DNA of 63,709 nt from an uncultured Eubacteriales bacterium (GTDB taxonomy: Bacteria; Bacillota; Clostridia; Oscillospirales; Acutalibacteraceae), in contig CAKSHJ010000010.1 in the NCBI GenBank assembly GCA_934457095.1, positions 1-63,709 on the forward strand, given 5' to 3'. Positions 15,336-24,907 of this stretch are shown piece after piece (the first letter of the stretch is position 1; each line of letters opens with the position of its first letter). A program made the position numbers and the translations under genes. The notes beneath the pieces are model-generated. The model made no database searches, was not told where the DNA came from, and saw only the letters and a list, made by a program, of their open reading frames with translations.

Positions 15336-16613
15336 CTATCTGTAAATAATATCATCACGAGAAGGTCCATTGGAAATCATACCGAACGGTACGCCGATTG
15401 CTTGTTCCGCAAATTCAATATACCGCTTTGCATTTTCCGGCAAATCTTCATATTTTTTTATGCCGCGGATGTCACACTTCCAGCCGGGAAGCGTTTTCAA
15501 AATTGGTTTGCAGCGCTTCAGTTGCGGCGTAGACGGAAAATAATCAATCCGTTTGCCGTCCAATTCATACGCTACACAAACCGGAATTTCATCCAAATAA
15601 CCAAGCACATCTAAAACCGCGAAAGCAACAGTGGTCGCTCCCTGTACACGGCAACCGTATCGGCAGGCTACCAAATCCAACCAGCCCATTCTTCTGGGTC
15701 TGCCGGTTGTTGCGCCAAATTCTCCGCCGTCACCGCCGCGTTTGCGCAATTCCTCTGCCTGCTCGCCAAAAATTTCGCTGACAAATACACCCGCTCCCAC
15801 TGCGCTGGAATATGCCTTGACTACCGCAATGATTTCCTTGATTTCATACGGCGGCAAGCCTGCGCCCACTGCGCCATAACCGGCTAAAGTGGAGGACGAG
15901 GTCACCATGGGATAAATACCGAAATCCGGGTCTTTTAAGGCACCAAGCTGCCCCTCCAGCAAAATTTGCTTGCCGTCCTTTACCGCCTGATACAAGTATT
16001 CAAATGTGTCTGTCACATAAGGTGCAATCAGCTCCTTATATTCCATTAGCTTGTCAAAAACCTGCTCCACCTGCAGCGGCGGTCGGTGGTATAAATGCTG
16101 ATACAGCGTATTTTTTACGGCCAATACTCGCTCTATTTTTTTCTTTAATTGTATTTCATCATCGTAAAGCTCGCTGATTTGAAATCCGATTTTTGCGTAT
16201 TTATCGGAATAAAACGGCGCAATACCGGATTTGGTAGAGCCAAAAGATGCCTCGGAAAGTCGCACTTCTTCTAAGGTATCCAGTTCAATGTGGTATGGCA
16301 TAACAACCTGCGCACGGTCTGATATCAATATATTCGGTTTTGGAACATTTCGTTCCTCTAAAGAAGTCAGCTCTTTGATAAAATTTTCTACGCTCAGCGC
16401 TACGCCATTGCCAATGATACTGGTCGTATGGTCGTAGAAAATGCCGGATGGCAATTGATGCAACGCAAATTTTCCGTAATTGTTAATAATGGTGTGCCCG
16501 GCATTGCTGCCGCCCTGAAAGCGAATTACAATGTCTGATTGCGCCGCAATGACATCGGTAATTTTACCTTTGCCTTCGTCGCCCCAGTTCGCACCAACAA
16601 TAGCTTTGATCAT
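15336..16613 (-). CDS. purA: Adenylosuccinate synthetase
   Basis: A 425-residue enzyme that joins IMP and aspartate with GTP on the way to AMP. The N-terminal GTP loop is clear (VGANWGDEGKGKITD, residues 5-19), as are NAGHT, the IMP-binding block and the C-terminal GTP-base motif SNGPSRDD. The start is ATG 16613 with GAGGG about nine bases before it; a GTG at 16625 adds four residues and cannot be excluded. A sigma-A promoter at 16699-16727 lies directly upstream, so purA can be made apart from purB. Confidence 0.96.
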   Translation of the reverse strand: MIKAIVGANWGDEGKGKITDVIAAQSDIVIRFQGGSNAGHTIINNYGKFALHQLPSGIFYDHTTSIIGNGVALSVENFIKELTSLEERNVPKPNILISDRAQVVMPYHIELDTLEEVRLSEASFGSTKSGIAPFYSDKYAKIGFQISELYDDEIQLKKKIERVLAVKNTLYQHLYHRPPLQVEQVFDKLMEYKELIAPYVTDTFEYLYQAVKDGKQILLEGQLGALKDPDFGIYPMVTSSSTLAGYGAVGAGLPPYEIKEIIAVVKAYSSAVGAGVFVSEIFGEQAEELRKRGGDGGEFGATTGRPRRMGWLDLVACRYGCRVQGATTVAFAVLDVLGYLDEIPVCVAYELDGKRIDYFPSTPQLKRCKPILKTLPGWKCDIRGIKKYEDLPENAKRYIEFAEQAIGVPFGMISNGPSRDDIIYR

Positions 16614-16698
16614 AAGGTCTTTCACCCTCTGCTGTGCCGCCTCAGCAAACTATTGACTCCGCACGGCAGTATTTTTCGAGGAATCAACGAACCGTTTT

Positions 16699-16727
16699 AT
16701 TATAGCATAAGCGGCTGTGCTTTGCAA
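16699..16727 (-). promoter_or_regulatory. Promoter of purA
   Basis: TTGCAA (16727-16722), a 17-base spacer and a perfect TATAAT (16704-16699) on the minus strand, about 85 bases upstream of purA. Confidence 0.75.
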
Positions 16728-16738
16728 TTTATAAATAC

Positions 16739-18169
16739 TCATACCTGTATTTCCGTTTTTTTCAATTTTTTTAGGTCGTATTTCTGCAATGCCGGCAGCA
16801 CCGTTTCCGTTATAAATTCCTCGGTTTGCTGCGGCGCTCTGCCCACATAATTTTCCGGGCATAACAACGTTTGCAACTCTGTTAAGGTCACGCCAAAAGC
16901 GCTGTCGCTCGCAATACGCTGCAACAAATCGTTTTCCGCACCCTGCTCTTTCACCGCTTTGCCCGCCTGCATAGAGTATACCCGAATTTTCTCATGCAAT
17001 TCCTGTCGGTCTCCGCCTCGTTTTACGGCGTCCATCATAATATTTTCCGTTGCCATAAAGGGCAACTCTTCCCTAAGGTGCTTTTCAATCACCTTGGGGT
17101 ATACCACCAATCCGCTTGCCACATTTTCATATAGCATTAAAATGGCATCCGTTGCCAAAAAAGCCTCCGGCACGGCAATGCGCTTATTGGCAGAGTCGTC
17201 TAAAGTACGCTCAAACCATTGCGTTGCCGCCGTAATTGCCGGGTTCAGGCTATCTGCAATCACATAGCGCGCCAAGGCTGTCATGCGTTCGGTACGCATG
17301 GGATTTCGCTTATACGCCATGGCGGATGACCCGATTTGTTGCTTTTCAAACGGCTCCTCAACTTCTTTTAAATGCTGTAATAAACGAATATCCGCAGCAA
17401 ATTTCGAGGCGCTTTGCGCAATTCCGCTGAGCACTCCCAGCATTTGGCTGTCTAACTTTCTGGTATAGGTTTGCCCCGAAACCGCAAAGCACGAGGAATA
17501 CCCCATTTTTTCCGCAATTTTCCGGTCCAGTTCCTTGCATTTTTCATGGTCGCCGTCAAATAATTCCAAAAAACTTGCCTGTGTTCCCGTGGTACCCTTG
17601 CACCCAAGCAGCTTTGCCTTGCTCAATTGATACTGCACATCCTGCAAGTCCATCAGCAAATCCTGAATCCACAGCGTTGCGCGTTTGCCTACAGTTGTGG
17701 TTTGCGCCGCCTGAAAATGCGTATACCCAAGCGTTGGCAGGTCTTTGTATTGCAAGGCAAATTTGCAAAGCGCTGCAATCGTCGCTACCAATTTCTGCTC
17801 AATCAAACGCAATGCCTGCGTCATAATTATAATCTCTGTATTATCTCCCACATAACATGAGGTCGCTCCCAAATGAATAATCGGTTTGGCCTCAGGACAC
17901 TGCTCCCCAAAAGCGAATACATGCGCCATAACGTCGTGCCGTACTTTTTTTTCCTGCTCCTGTGCCACCTCATAGTTAATGTTCTCTGCAAATTGCTTCA
18001 TTTGCGCAATTTGCGCACCGGTAATCGGCAGTCCCAATTCCATTTCCGCCTCGGCAAGCGCAATCCACAGCTTTCTCCATGTGGTGAATTTACAATCGGG
18101 AGAAAATATATATTTCATCTCTCCGCTTGCATAACGCGATGAAAGCGGAGATACATAGGTATTATTCAA
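16739..18169 (-). CDS. purB: Adenylosuccinate lyase
   Basis: A 476-residue fumarase-superfamily lyase acting twice in purine synthesis (SAICAR to AICAR, adenylosuccinate to AMP). The superfamily signature is GSSAMAYKRNPMRTE (about 290-304), with the flexible serine loop. HLGATSCYVGDNTE near 100 and TLGYTHFQAAQ near 150 carry the catalytic His positions. Length and the N-terminus (YVSPLSSRYASGEM) resemble the eukaryotic-like/Clostridial subgroup rather than the shorter Bacillus PurB. It follows purF by 43 bases on the same strand. Confidence 0.96.
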   Translation of the reverse strand: MNNTYVSPLSSRYASGEMKYIFSPDCKFTTWRKLWIALAEAEMELGLPITGAQIAQMKQFAENINYEVAQEQEKKVRHDVMAHVFAFGEQCPEAKPIIHLGATSCYVGDNTEIIIMTQALRLIEQKLVATIAALCKFALQYKDLPTLGYTHFQAAQTTTVGKRATLWIQDLLMDLQDVQYQLSKAKLLGCKGTTGTQASFLELFDGDHEKCKELDRKIAEKMGYSSCFAVSGQTYTRKLDSQMLGVLSGIAQSASKFAADIRLLQHLKEVEEPFEKQQIGSSAMAYKRNPMRTERMTALARYVIADSLNPAITAATQWFERTLDDSANKRIAVPEAFLATDAILMLYENVASGLVVYPKVIEKHLREELPFMATENIMMDAVKRGGDRQELHEKIRVYSMQAGKAVKEQGAENDLLQRIASDSAFGVTLTELQTLLCPENYVGRAPQQTEEFITETVLPALQKYDLKKLKKTEIQV

Positions 18170-18212
18170 AACAAATCCATCCCTTTCGCTAAAAGAACCA
18201 TAGGAAATCTAT

Positions 18213-19676
18213 TTACAGCTCTAAGCGTTTAATCGGCGTATTGTAAATATCCGGTTCCCCTTTTCTCAGTCTCTCGGAAATATGCGTTGGATAATTCCCT
18301 GAAAAACATGCGTCACAATATCCGCCGCATTTGCCCTTTACAATTTCCGGTAAGCTCTCAAGGCTCAAAAAACCCAAGGAATCCGCACCTACCAAATCGC
18401 GGATTTCCTCAACGGTATGCTTGCAGGCAATCAATACATCTTTATTGGGAATGTCTGTGCCGTAATAACACGGCCATAAAAATTCCGGAGAACTGATGCG
18501 CAAATGCACCTCTTTTGCGCCGGCCTCTTTGAGCATGCTGACAATGCGCGCACTGGTTGTACCGCGCACAATCGAGTCATCCAGCATGACCACGCGCTTG
18601 CCTTTTACCGCAGAGGACAGAGCGTTTAATTTAATACGCACGCTTTTTTCCCGTTCGGACTGCGTAGGTTTAATAAAGGTTCTGCCAATATAGTTGTTTT
18701 TTACAATGCCCTTTTCATACGGAATCCCCGATTCCTCGCTGTACCCAATGGCAGCGTCTATGCCGGATTCCGGTACGCCAATTACAATATCAGCCTCTAC
18801 CGGGTGCTGCTTTGCAAGCAGTCTGCCGGACTCCTTACGCGCTTCATATACGCTTACGCCGTCTACTACGCTGTCAGTTCTTGCAAAATAAATATATTCA
18901 AAAATACATAAGGCTTTGTTTAAATCGGTTTTTGCGTCAATATAACGAATTCCATCCGGGTCTACCACCACCATTTCGCCGGGGTTGATATCTTTTACAA
19001 ATTCCGCATTACAACTATCCAATGCACAGGTTTCCGAGGCAAACACATAAGTATTGTCCACCTTCCCCAACGAAAGCGGACGAAAACCGTGCGGGTCGCG
19101 CAAAGCAATCAATTTCTGAGGGCTCATAATCAGCATGCTGTAACAGCCGCGTAATTGTGGCATAGCGCGCACTACTGCCTCCTCAATGGACGGCGCTTTT
19201 ACTCGCTCATGCGCAATCAAATATGCAATGACTTCCGCGTCATTCGTGGTTTGGAAAATAGCGCCTCTGTGACTCAATTCCTCTCTCAATTCAAAAGAGT
19301 TGGTCAGACTGCCGTTAAATGCAATGGCAAAATTGCCCTTTGCATAACGCATGACCAACGGCTGTGCATTTTCTCTTGCTTTTTGCTTTGCCGTGGAATA
19401 GCGCACATGAGCAATCGCAATCTCCCCCACCAAATCAGCTATGATTTTGTCGTTGAACACCTCGTTTACCAGACCTAAATCCTTGGAGTATGACACCACG
19501 CCGCGATCGCTTACGGCAATACCGCAGCTTTCCTGCCCGCGGTGTTGCAGCGCCAGCAATCCGTTATAGCATGCATACGCCGGAGACAATGCGCCGTCAA
19601 AGGAATATACCCCGAAAACACCGCATTCTTCGTGAGGTTTACAGTCGTCCTGCTCAAAATCAAGTACGGAATCCAT
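18213..19676 (-). CDS. purF: Amidophosphoribosyltransferase
   Basis: A 487-residue enzyme for the first committed step of purine synthesis (PRPP and glutamine to phosphoribosylamine). A short propeptide precedes the nucleophile Cys in EECGVFGVYSFDG. The glutaminase part shows HRGQES and HVRYST, and the phosphoribosyltransferase part has the PRPP loop VVMLDDSIVRGTTSARIV near 360. C-terminal CGGYCDACFSGNYP supplies cysteines consistent with the iron-sulfur form found in Bacillus-type PurF. It is first in the purF-purB run behind a sigma-A promoter at 19810-19839. Confidence 0.97.
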   Translation of the reverse strand: MDSVLDFEQDDCKPHEECGVFGVYSFDGALSPAYACYNGLLALQHRGQESCGIAVSDRGVVSYSKDLGLVNEVFNDKIIADLVGEIAIAHVRYSTAKQKARENAQPLVMRYAKGNFAIAFNGSLTNSFELREELSHRGAIFQTTNDAEVIAYLIAHERVKAPSIEEAVVRAMPQLRGCYSMLIMSPQKLIALRDPHGFRPLSLGKVDNTYVFASETCALDSCNAEFVKDINPGEMVVVDPDGIRYIDAKTDLNKALCIFEYIYFARTDSVVDGVSVYEARKESGRLLAKQHPVEADIVIGVPESGIDAAIGYSEESGIPYEKGIVKNNYIGRTFIKPTQSEREKSVRIKLNALSSAVKGKRVVMLDDSIVRGTTSARIVSMLKEAGAKEVHLRISSPEFLWPCYYGTDIPNKDVLIACKHTVEEIRDLVGADSLGFLSLESLPEIVKGKCGGYCDACFSGNYPTHISERLRKGEPDIYNTPIKRLEL

Positions 19677-19809
19677 ATTTTTTACCCTCCTAATATGTTT
19701 ACCAAAACCTTGTGCACAAAAATCGAAAAAACACTGTGCATTACACCTGCCGGCTTGTCCAAAAGCGCAAATGAAAAATGCGTTTTTTAAACCAAAAATA
19801 TCTAAATTT

Positions 19810-19839
19810 ATTGTAGTATATCAAATGGGACTTTGTCAA
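19810..19839 (-). promoter_or_regulatory. Promoter of purF-purB
   Basis: TTGACA (19839-19834), 18 bases, TACAAT (19815-19810) on the minus strand. It leaves an untranslated leader of about 130 bases in which I recognise no purine riboswitch. Confidence 0.7.
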
Positions 19840-20030
19840 TATTCCAGCGGTATAATTCGCCACACAAGCACGAGATTTGTTTGATATTACAAAAATAGAC
19901 CCTCTTGCACAAATTGCAATTGTAAAACTTTTTTCTTGCAAAATATTATGTAAAATATGCTTTTTATCTCTCAAAATGAAATTTGCAACCTCCAAAATTG
20001 CGTTATTTGGGTAATTTTTTCAATTCTATC

Positions 20031-20059
20031 TTGTAAATATCAGCAAACCATGTTAAAAT
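20031..20059 (+). promoter_or_regulatory. Promoter of gdhA
   Basis: TTGTAA (20031-20036), 17 bases, TAAAAT (20054-20059). The 423-base gap 19677-20099 holds this promoter and the divergent purF promoter, and no gene. Confidence 0.65.
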
Positions 20060-20099
20060 AACAACCGTAAAAACCATTTTGTAACAGGAGGAATCAAAC

Positions 20100-21443
20100 A
20101 TGTCTTATGTCAGCGAGCAATTGGAAAAAGTGATACAGAAAAATCCCGGTCAATCCGAATTTCAGCAGACCGTTACCGAAGTTCTTACCTCTCTGGAGGC
20201 CGTGATTGAGAAGAATCCCCAATACCAAAAGGAGGGTATTATTGAGAGAATCACAGAGCCGGAAAGACAAATCATGTTCCGTGTGCCTTGGGTCGACGAT
20301 AACGGCAATGTACAGGTAAACCGCGGCTTTCGCGTACAATTTAACAGCGCCATCGGTCCTTACAAGGGCGGCTTGCGTTTTCATCCATCGGTCAATTTGA
20401 GCATTATCAAATTTTTAGGTTTTGAGCAAATTTTTAAAAATGCATTGACCGGTTTGCCCATCGGCGGCGGCAAGGGCGGCTCCGACTTTGACCCCAGAGG
20501 CAAATCCGACCGTGAGGTTATGGCATTTTGCCAAAGCTTTATGACAGAACTTTGCCGTCACATCGGTCCTAATGTGGATGTTCCCGCCGGTGACATTGGC
20601 GTTGGCGCAAGAGAAATTGGATATTTGTTCGGTCAATATAAAAAAATTAAGGGTAATTTTGAAAATGGCGTGCTGACCGGAAAAGGACTTTCCTATGGCG
20701 GCAGTATTTTGCGTCCGGAGGCCACCGGCTTTGGCGCTGTATATTTCTGCAACGAAGTTTTGAAAGCCAATAGCGACTCCATTCAGGGCAAAACGTTTGC
20801 TCTTTCCGGTTTTGGCAATGTTGCTTGGGGGGCTGCCAAGAAAATCGCCGAGCTCGGCGGTAAAGCCGTTACTATTTCCGGTCCGGACGGCTATATTTAT
20901 GACGAAAACGGCATTGTCGGGGAAAAAGTGGACTATATGCTGGAAATGAGAGCCTCCGGCAGAGATAAGGTGCAGGATTATGCCGATAAATTCGGCGTAC
21001 CGTTCTATGCGGGAGAAAAACCGTGGGGCGTAAAAGCAGATATTGTGATGCCTTGCGCTACACAAAATGAAATTGACACCAAAGAAGCTATGCAAATTGT
21101 ACAAAACGGCACCAAATATTATATTGAAGTTTCCAATATGCCCACCACCAATGAAGCAATGGAATACTTACAGAAAAATAAGCTGATTATTGCACCGAGC
21201 AAAGCGGTAAATGCCGGCGGCGTTGCGGTTTCCGCTTTGGAGATGTCTCAAAATAGCATGCGTCTTTCCTGGTCCGCTCAAGAAGTGGACGAAAAACTCA
21301 AGAGCATTATGGTTAATATCTTCAAACAATGCGCAGACGCTGCCAAAAACTACTGCGATAGTCCGGACAATTATGTTGCCGGCGCTAATATTGCAGGCTT
21401 CCTAAAGGTTGCAGACGCCATGTTGGCACAGGGTATTATTTAA
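20100..21443 (+). CDS. gdhA: NADP-type glutamate dehydrogenase
   Basis: A 447-residue hexameric-type glutamate dehydrogenase that aminates 2-oxoglutarate, the main ammonia-assimilating route when ammonia is ample. The substrate domain has the P-loop-like PIGGGKGGSDFDPRGKSD near 120, with the catalytic lysine, and GDIGVGAREIGYLFGQYK. The Rossmann domain starts at FALSGFGNVAWGAAKK near 240. Length and these blocks fit the NADP-dependent subgroup of gut Firmicutes; cofactor choice is inferred. AGGAGG lies eight bases before the ATG. It is divergent from purF and supplies nitrogen to the nearby amidotransferases. Confidence 0.96.
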   Translation: MSYVSEQLEKVIQKNPGQSEFQQTVTEVLTSLEAVIEKNPQYQKEGIIERITEPERQIMFRVPWVDDNGNVQVNRGFRVQFNSAIGPYKGGLRFHPSVNLSIIKFLGFEQIFKNALTGLPIGGGKGGSDFDPRGKSDREVMAFCQSFMTELCRHIGPNVDVPAGDIGVGAREIGYLFGQYKKIKGNFENGVLTGKGLSYGGSILRPEATGFGAVYFCNEVLKANSDSIQGKTFALSGFGNVAWGAAKKIAELGGKAVTISGPDGYIYDENGIVGEKVDYMLEMRASGRDKVQDYADKFGVPFYAGEKPWGVKADIVMPCATQNEIDTKEAMQIVQNGTKYYIEVSNMPTTNEAMEYLQKNKLIIAPSKAVNAGGVAVSALEMSQNSMRLSWSAQEVDEKLKSIMVNIFKQCADAAKNYCDSPDNYVAGANIAGFLKVADAMLAQGII

Positions 21444-21465
21444 TCGCTCACTAAAATATAAGCAC

Positions 21466-21503
21466 AAAAACTCCTTGTTCCCATTTCGGAAAAGGAGTTT
21501 TTT
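21466..21503. terminator. Bidirectional terminator between gdhA and tyrS
   Basis: AAAAACTCCTT pairs with AAGGAGTTTTTT across a short loop. T-runs on both strands serve the convergent gdhA and tyrS transcripts. Confidence 0.85.
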
Positions 21504-21512
21504 CTTTACTTT

Positions 21513-22739
21513 TTATGCAAGCGTTACCTTGTGAAATACTTTCTTACCTTTTTTTATTATCATATAACCATCGGTAAAGTCCTGCACAGTAAACTGCGTA
21601 GCAGAATCGATTACCTTAGCTTCGTTTACCGAAACGCCGCCCTGTTCAATTAACCGCCGTGCCTCACTCTTGGAGGGCACCAACTTTGCCTTTAAAAGCA
21701 ACTCTAAAATACCGATTTGTCCGTTGGTAAAATCCCCCTCAGCAAGCGCCGTGGAGGGCATATTTTCGGTGTTGTCACCCGTACCGAACAACGCTCTTGC
21801 ACCCTCCTGTGCTTTGGTAGCTTCCTGTGTACCGTGAATCAATTGGGTCACTTCAAAGGCGAGTACCTCCTTTACAGCATTGAGCTGACTACCCTCCTTT
21901 TTGGCATATTCATTGATTTGCTCCATAGGCAAAAAGGTCAAAATTTTCAGGCATTTTATTACATCGGCATCGTCTACATTTCGCCAATACTGGTAAAAAT
22001 CAAACGGACTGGTTTTCTCCGGGTTGAGCCAAACTGCTCCCTTTTCGGTTTTACCCATTTTCTTGCCCTCGCTTGTGGTCAGCAAAGTAAATGTCATGCC
22101 GTATACCTCTTTTTGGTCAGAGCGCCGCACCAGTTCCACCCCGCCTATGATATTGCTCCACTGGTCGTCTCCCCCCAATTGTATCACACAATTATATCTG
22201 CGGTTTAGCTCCAAAAAGTCGTAGCTCTGCATAAGCATATAGTTCAGCTCAAAGAAAGATAATCCTCTTTCCAAACGCTGTTTATAGCACTCGAAAGAAA
22301 GCATACGATTCACGGAAAAATGTATGCCTACCTCGCGTAAAAATTGTACATAATTCAAATTCAGCAGCCAATGGGCATTATTTTCCATGATCGCTTTTCC
22401 TTCGGAAAAATCAATCAAACGCGACATTTGTTTTTGAAAACAAGCAATATTATGCGCAATTTCCTCCTTGGTCAGCATTTTACGCATCTCTGTTTTTCCG
22501 GAGGGGTCTCCCACCATACCGGTGCCGCCGCCAAACAATGCAATCGGCTTATGCCCTGCCTTTTGCAAATGAGCCATTACCATAATCTGCACAAAATGCC
22601 CCACATGTAAACTGTCTGCCGTGGGGTCAAATCCAATATAAAATGTAATGCGCTCCTGATTCAGCAATTCTTTAATTTTTGCCTCATTTGTCGTTTGCGC
22701 AATCAAGCCTCTTTCCTGTAAAATATCAAAAACTCCCAT
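21513..22739 (-). CDS. tyrS: Tyrosyl-tRNA synthetase
   Basis: A 408-residue class I synthetase that charges tRNA-Tyr. The HIGH-like motif is HVGHFVQ near residue 46, with GGGTGMVGDPSGK next, and the KMSKS loop is KMGKTEKGAVWL near 228. A C-terminal S4 RNA-binding domain (about 345-408: KLVPSKSEARRLIEQGGVSVNE) is present. It follows recN by 28 bases on the same strand and no T-box is seen before it, so it probably shares the upstream transcript. Confidence 0.97.
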   Translation of the reverse strand: MGVFDILQERGLIAQTTNEAKIKELLNQERITFYIGFDPTADSLHVGHFVQIMVMAHLQKAGHKPIALFGGGTGMVGDPSGKTEMRKMLTKEEIAHNIACFQKQMSRLIDFSEGKAIMENNAHWLLNLNYVQFLREVGIHFSVNRMLSFECYKQRLERGLSFFELNYMLMQSYDFLELNRRYNCVIQLGGDDQWSNIIGGVELVRRSDQKEVYGMTFTLLTTSEGKKMGKTEKGAVWLNPEKTSPFDFYQYWRNVDDADVIKCLKILTFLPMEQINEYAKKEGSQLNAVKEVLAFEVTQLIHGTQEATKAQEGARALFGTGDNTENMPSTALAEGDFTNGQIGILELLLKAKLVPSKSEARRLIEQGGVSVNEAKVIDSATQFTVQDFTDGYMIIKKGKKVFHKVTLA

Positions 22740-22767
22740 AATACCCTCCTAAAAATACCTTTCAAGC

Positions 22768-24444
22768 TTATTTGAAACGTTTTGCAGCGTCTATCATCTC
22801 TTTCGCATTTTCCAGCAAAAGTGGCGTAATATCCTGTCCGCCAATCATGCGGGCAATTTCCCTGCAACGTTCCTGCTCCGTAAGCGGCAATACCTGCGTG
22901 TAAGTTTTTCCGTTTTCCACTCGCTTTTGAATCAGAAAATGGTGGTCCGCAAGACAGGCAATCTGCGGCAAGTGGGTAATGCAAATGACCTGAGCATGCT
23001 GCGCCACCTGATGCAATTTTTGCCCAACCTTTTGCGCTGCGCTTCCGCTGATGCCTGTATCTACCTCGTCAAAAATCATGGTATCCAAATCATCGTGCGC
23101 GGTAAGTACCGTTTGCATGGCCAGCATAATACGCGAAAGCTCTCCGCCTGAAGCAATTTTTGCAAGCGGCTTTGCAGGCTCGCCGGGGTTCACAGAAATT
23201 AAAAACTGTATTTTATCACAGCCGTCTCCATGAAGCGGTACGCGTTCCTGCTCCACCTCAAAGGCGATACCCGGCATATTTAAAAATTCCAACTCCTGTT
23301 TTACACGTTGTGTAAATTGCTGCGCCGTTTGCCTGCGCTTTTCAGATAAATCCTTTGCCAAAATAATCGCGCGTTCCTTGAGTTGTTCATATGTTTCATT
23401 GAGTTCGAGTAACGCCTCCTCGGAATGAGTAATTTGCCGCAATTCCTGCCGACATTTTTCTAAAAATGCCAGCATTTCCTCGGTATTTTGTCCGTATTTG
23501 AGCGATAGTCGATATAAAAAATCCAGCCGTACCTCTATCTCCTGTAATTCATTGGCATCGAATTCCGTTTGCGCTTCCTGCTCCCGCAAAGAGGCGCTTA
23601 TATCCTCTAGGCCATAGTGGATTTCGTATAATTTTTGTACCAACGGCTGCAATTCCGGTAAATATTCCTCGCATTCCTGCAATGCTGCCGTTAAATCGGC
23701 AAGTGTGCAGGTTACACCGTTTATTTGTTCATCGCCGTCCAAAGCCACTCTTGCCTGCGCAATGGCGCCGGAAATTTTCTCTGCATGTAGCATGGTATTT
23801 TTACGCTCGGTTAGCGTTTCCTTTTCCTGCTCCTGCAAATTCGCTTGCTCCAATTCCTCAATTTGGTAAGTTAGCAAGTCTACTCTGCGCAATTTTTCAG
23901 CTTCGTCGGTTGCCTGCGCGCCAATTTGCGCCTGTATCTGTTTTAGCTGCCGGTATACGGTACGGTATTCCTCCAGCAGCGCCTGCAAATTCCCACAACG
24001 GTCAATGTACTGCATATGCAACTCCGGCGAAAGCAAATGGTAACTTTCGTGCTGCCCATGAATATTCATCAATGTTTTACCGAGTTCCTTGAGCGCAGAA
24101 ACCGTAGCGGGTCGGCTGTTAATTTTACAAATGCTTTTTCCCTCGGTTGAAATCGTTCTCTGTATCAAAACCGAGCCGTCCTCTTCGGGAGCAAAACCCA
24201 GCTCCTGCAATTTTTGCAGAGTAGTATCCGTCAACCCGGTAAAAAGACCGCTCACAAACGCTGACTGCGCTCCGTTGCGCACCATGTCTTTTGAAGTACG
24301 CTCTCCTAAAATACCGTGCATGGAATCTATAATGATAGATTTACCCGCACCGGTTTCGCCCGTTAACAGATTCAGCCCCCTGTGAAATTCGATGGTAGCC
24401 TTTTCAATTACAGCAATATTTTCAATATACAATTGTGAAAGCAC
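22768..24444 (-). CDS. recN: DNA repair ATPase RecN
   Basis: A 558-residue SMC-like ATPase that gathers double-strand breaks for RecA repair. The Walker A motif is LTGETGAGKSIIID at residue 29, long coiled-coil arms run from about 150 to 370, and the C-terminal half has the ABC signature region LAKIASGGELSRIMLA and Walker B TMIFDEVDTGISG. Length is normal. It lies ten bases after argR, the usual neighbour in Firmicutes (nadK-argR-recN). Confidence 0.97.
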   Translation of the reverse strand: MLSQLYIENIAVIEKATIEFHRGLNLLTGETGAGKSIIIDSMHGILGERTSKDMVRNGAQSAFVSGLFTGLTDTTLQKLQELGFAPEEDGSVLIQRTISTEGKSICKINSRPATVSALKELGKTLMNIHGQHESYHLLSPELHMQYIDRCGNLQALLEEYRTVYRQLKQIQAQIGAQATDEAEKLRRVDLLTYQIEELEQANLQEQEKETLTERKNTMLHAEKISGAIAQARVALDGDEQINGVTCTLADLTAALQECEEYLPELQPLVQKLYEIHYGLEDISASLREQEAQTEFDANELQEIEVRLDFLYRLSLKYGQNTEEMLAFLEKCRQELRQITHSEEALLELNETYEQLKERAIILAKDLSEKRRQTAQQFTQRVKQELEFLNMPGIAFEVEQERVPLHGDGCDKIQFLISVNPGEPAKPLAKIASGGELSRIMLAMQTVLTAHDDLDTMIFDEVDTGISGSAAQKVGQKLHQVAQHAQVICITHLPQIACLADHHFLIQKRVENGKTYTQVLPLTEQERCREIARMIGGQDITPLLLENAKEMIDAAKRFK

Positions 24445-24454
24445 TGTATTTCAC

Positions 24455-24907
24455 CTACCCACGCGTCATATTTTTCAGCGCAACCGTTGTCGCGTTGGCT
24501 GCGGCATTGTCCTTGCATAAAATAAAAATCGTATCGTCTCCCGCCAAGGTTCCCACTACGCCGTCCAAATATAAGCCCTCAATTGCCACGCATACCGCCT
24601 GCGCCATACCCGGCAAACACTTTACCGCAATCATATGCATGGCAGGCTCTATGCTCTCAATGGCACTTGCGAATAACGAATCAAATTGCGTAATAATCGG
24701 CTTTGGCGGCTCGGCGGCAACAGCATACTGATACCCACCGCTACTTGCGCGTACTTTAATCAGACCCAATTCTTTCATATCTCTGGAGACCGTTGCCTGT
24801 GTAACTGCAAAACCCGCAGACTGCAAACGGTTTGTTAGCTCCTCCTGCGTTTCAATTTCATATTCGGCAATTAGCTCCAGCAGCTTAGCGTGACGATTTG
24901 TTTTCAT
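24455..24907 (-). CDS. argR: Arginine repressor ArgR/AhrC
   Basis: A 150-residue regulator that senses arginine and controls its synthesis and breakdown. The N-terminal winged helix holds ETQEELTNRLQSAGFAVTQATVSRD, and the C-terminal hexamerisation and arginine-binding domain ends with GTLAGDDTIFILCKDN. The start is ATG 24907, with AAAGGGG upstream; a longer frame begins inside nadK and is rejected. It overlaps nadK by 23 bases. No arginine genes are in the window, so its role here is global. Confidence 0.95.
   Translation of the reverse strand: MKTNRHAKLLELIAEYEIETQEELTNRLQSAGFAVTQATVSRDMKELGLIKVRASSGGYQYAVAAEPPKPIITQFDSLFASAIESIEPAMHMIAVKCLPGMAQAVCVAIEGLYLDGVVGTLAGDDTIFILCKDNAAANATTVALKNMTRG

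Noticed and set aside
19677..20099. Purine or glutamine riboswitch in the purF-gdhA gap
   Set aside because: I see two divergent promoters but no conserved riboswitch core in either leader.
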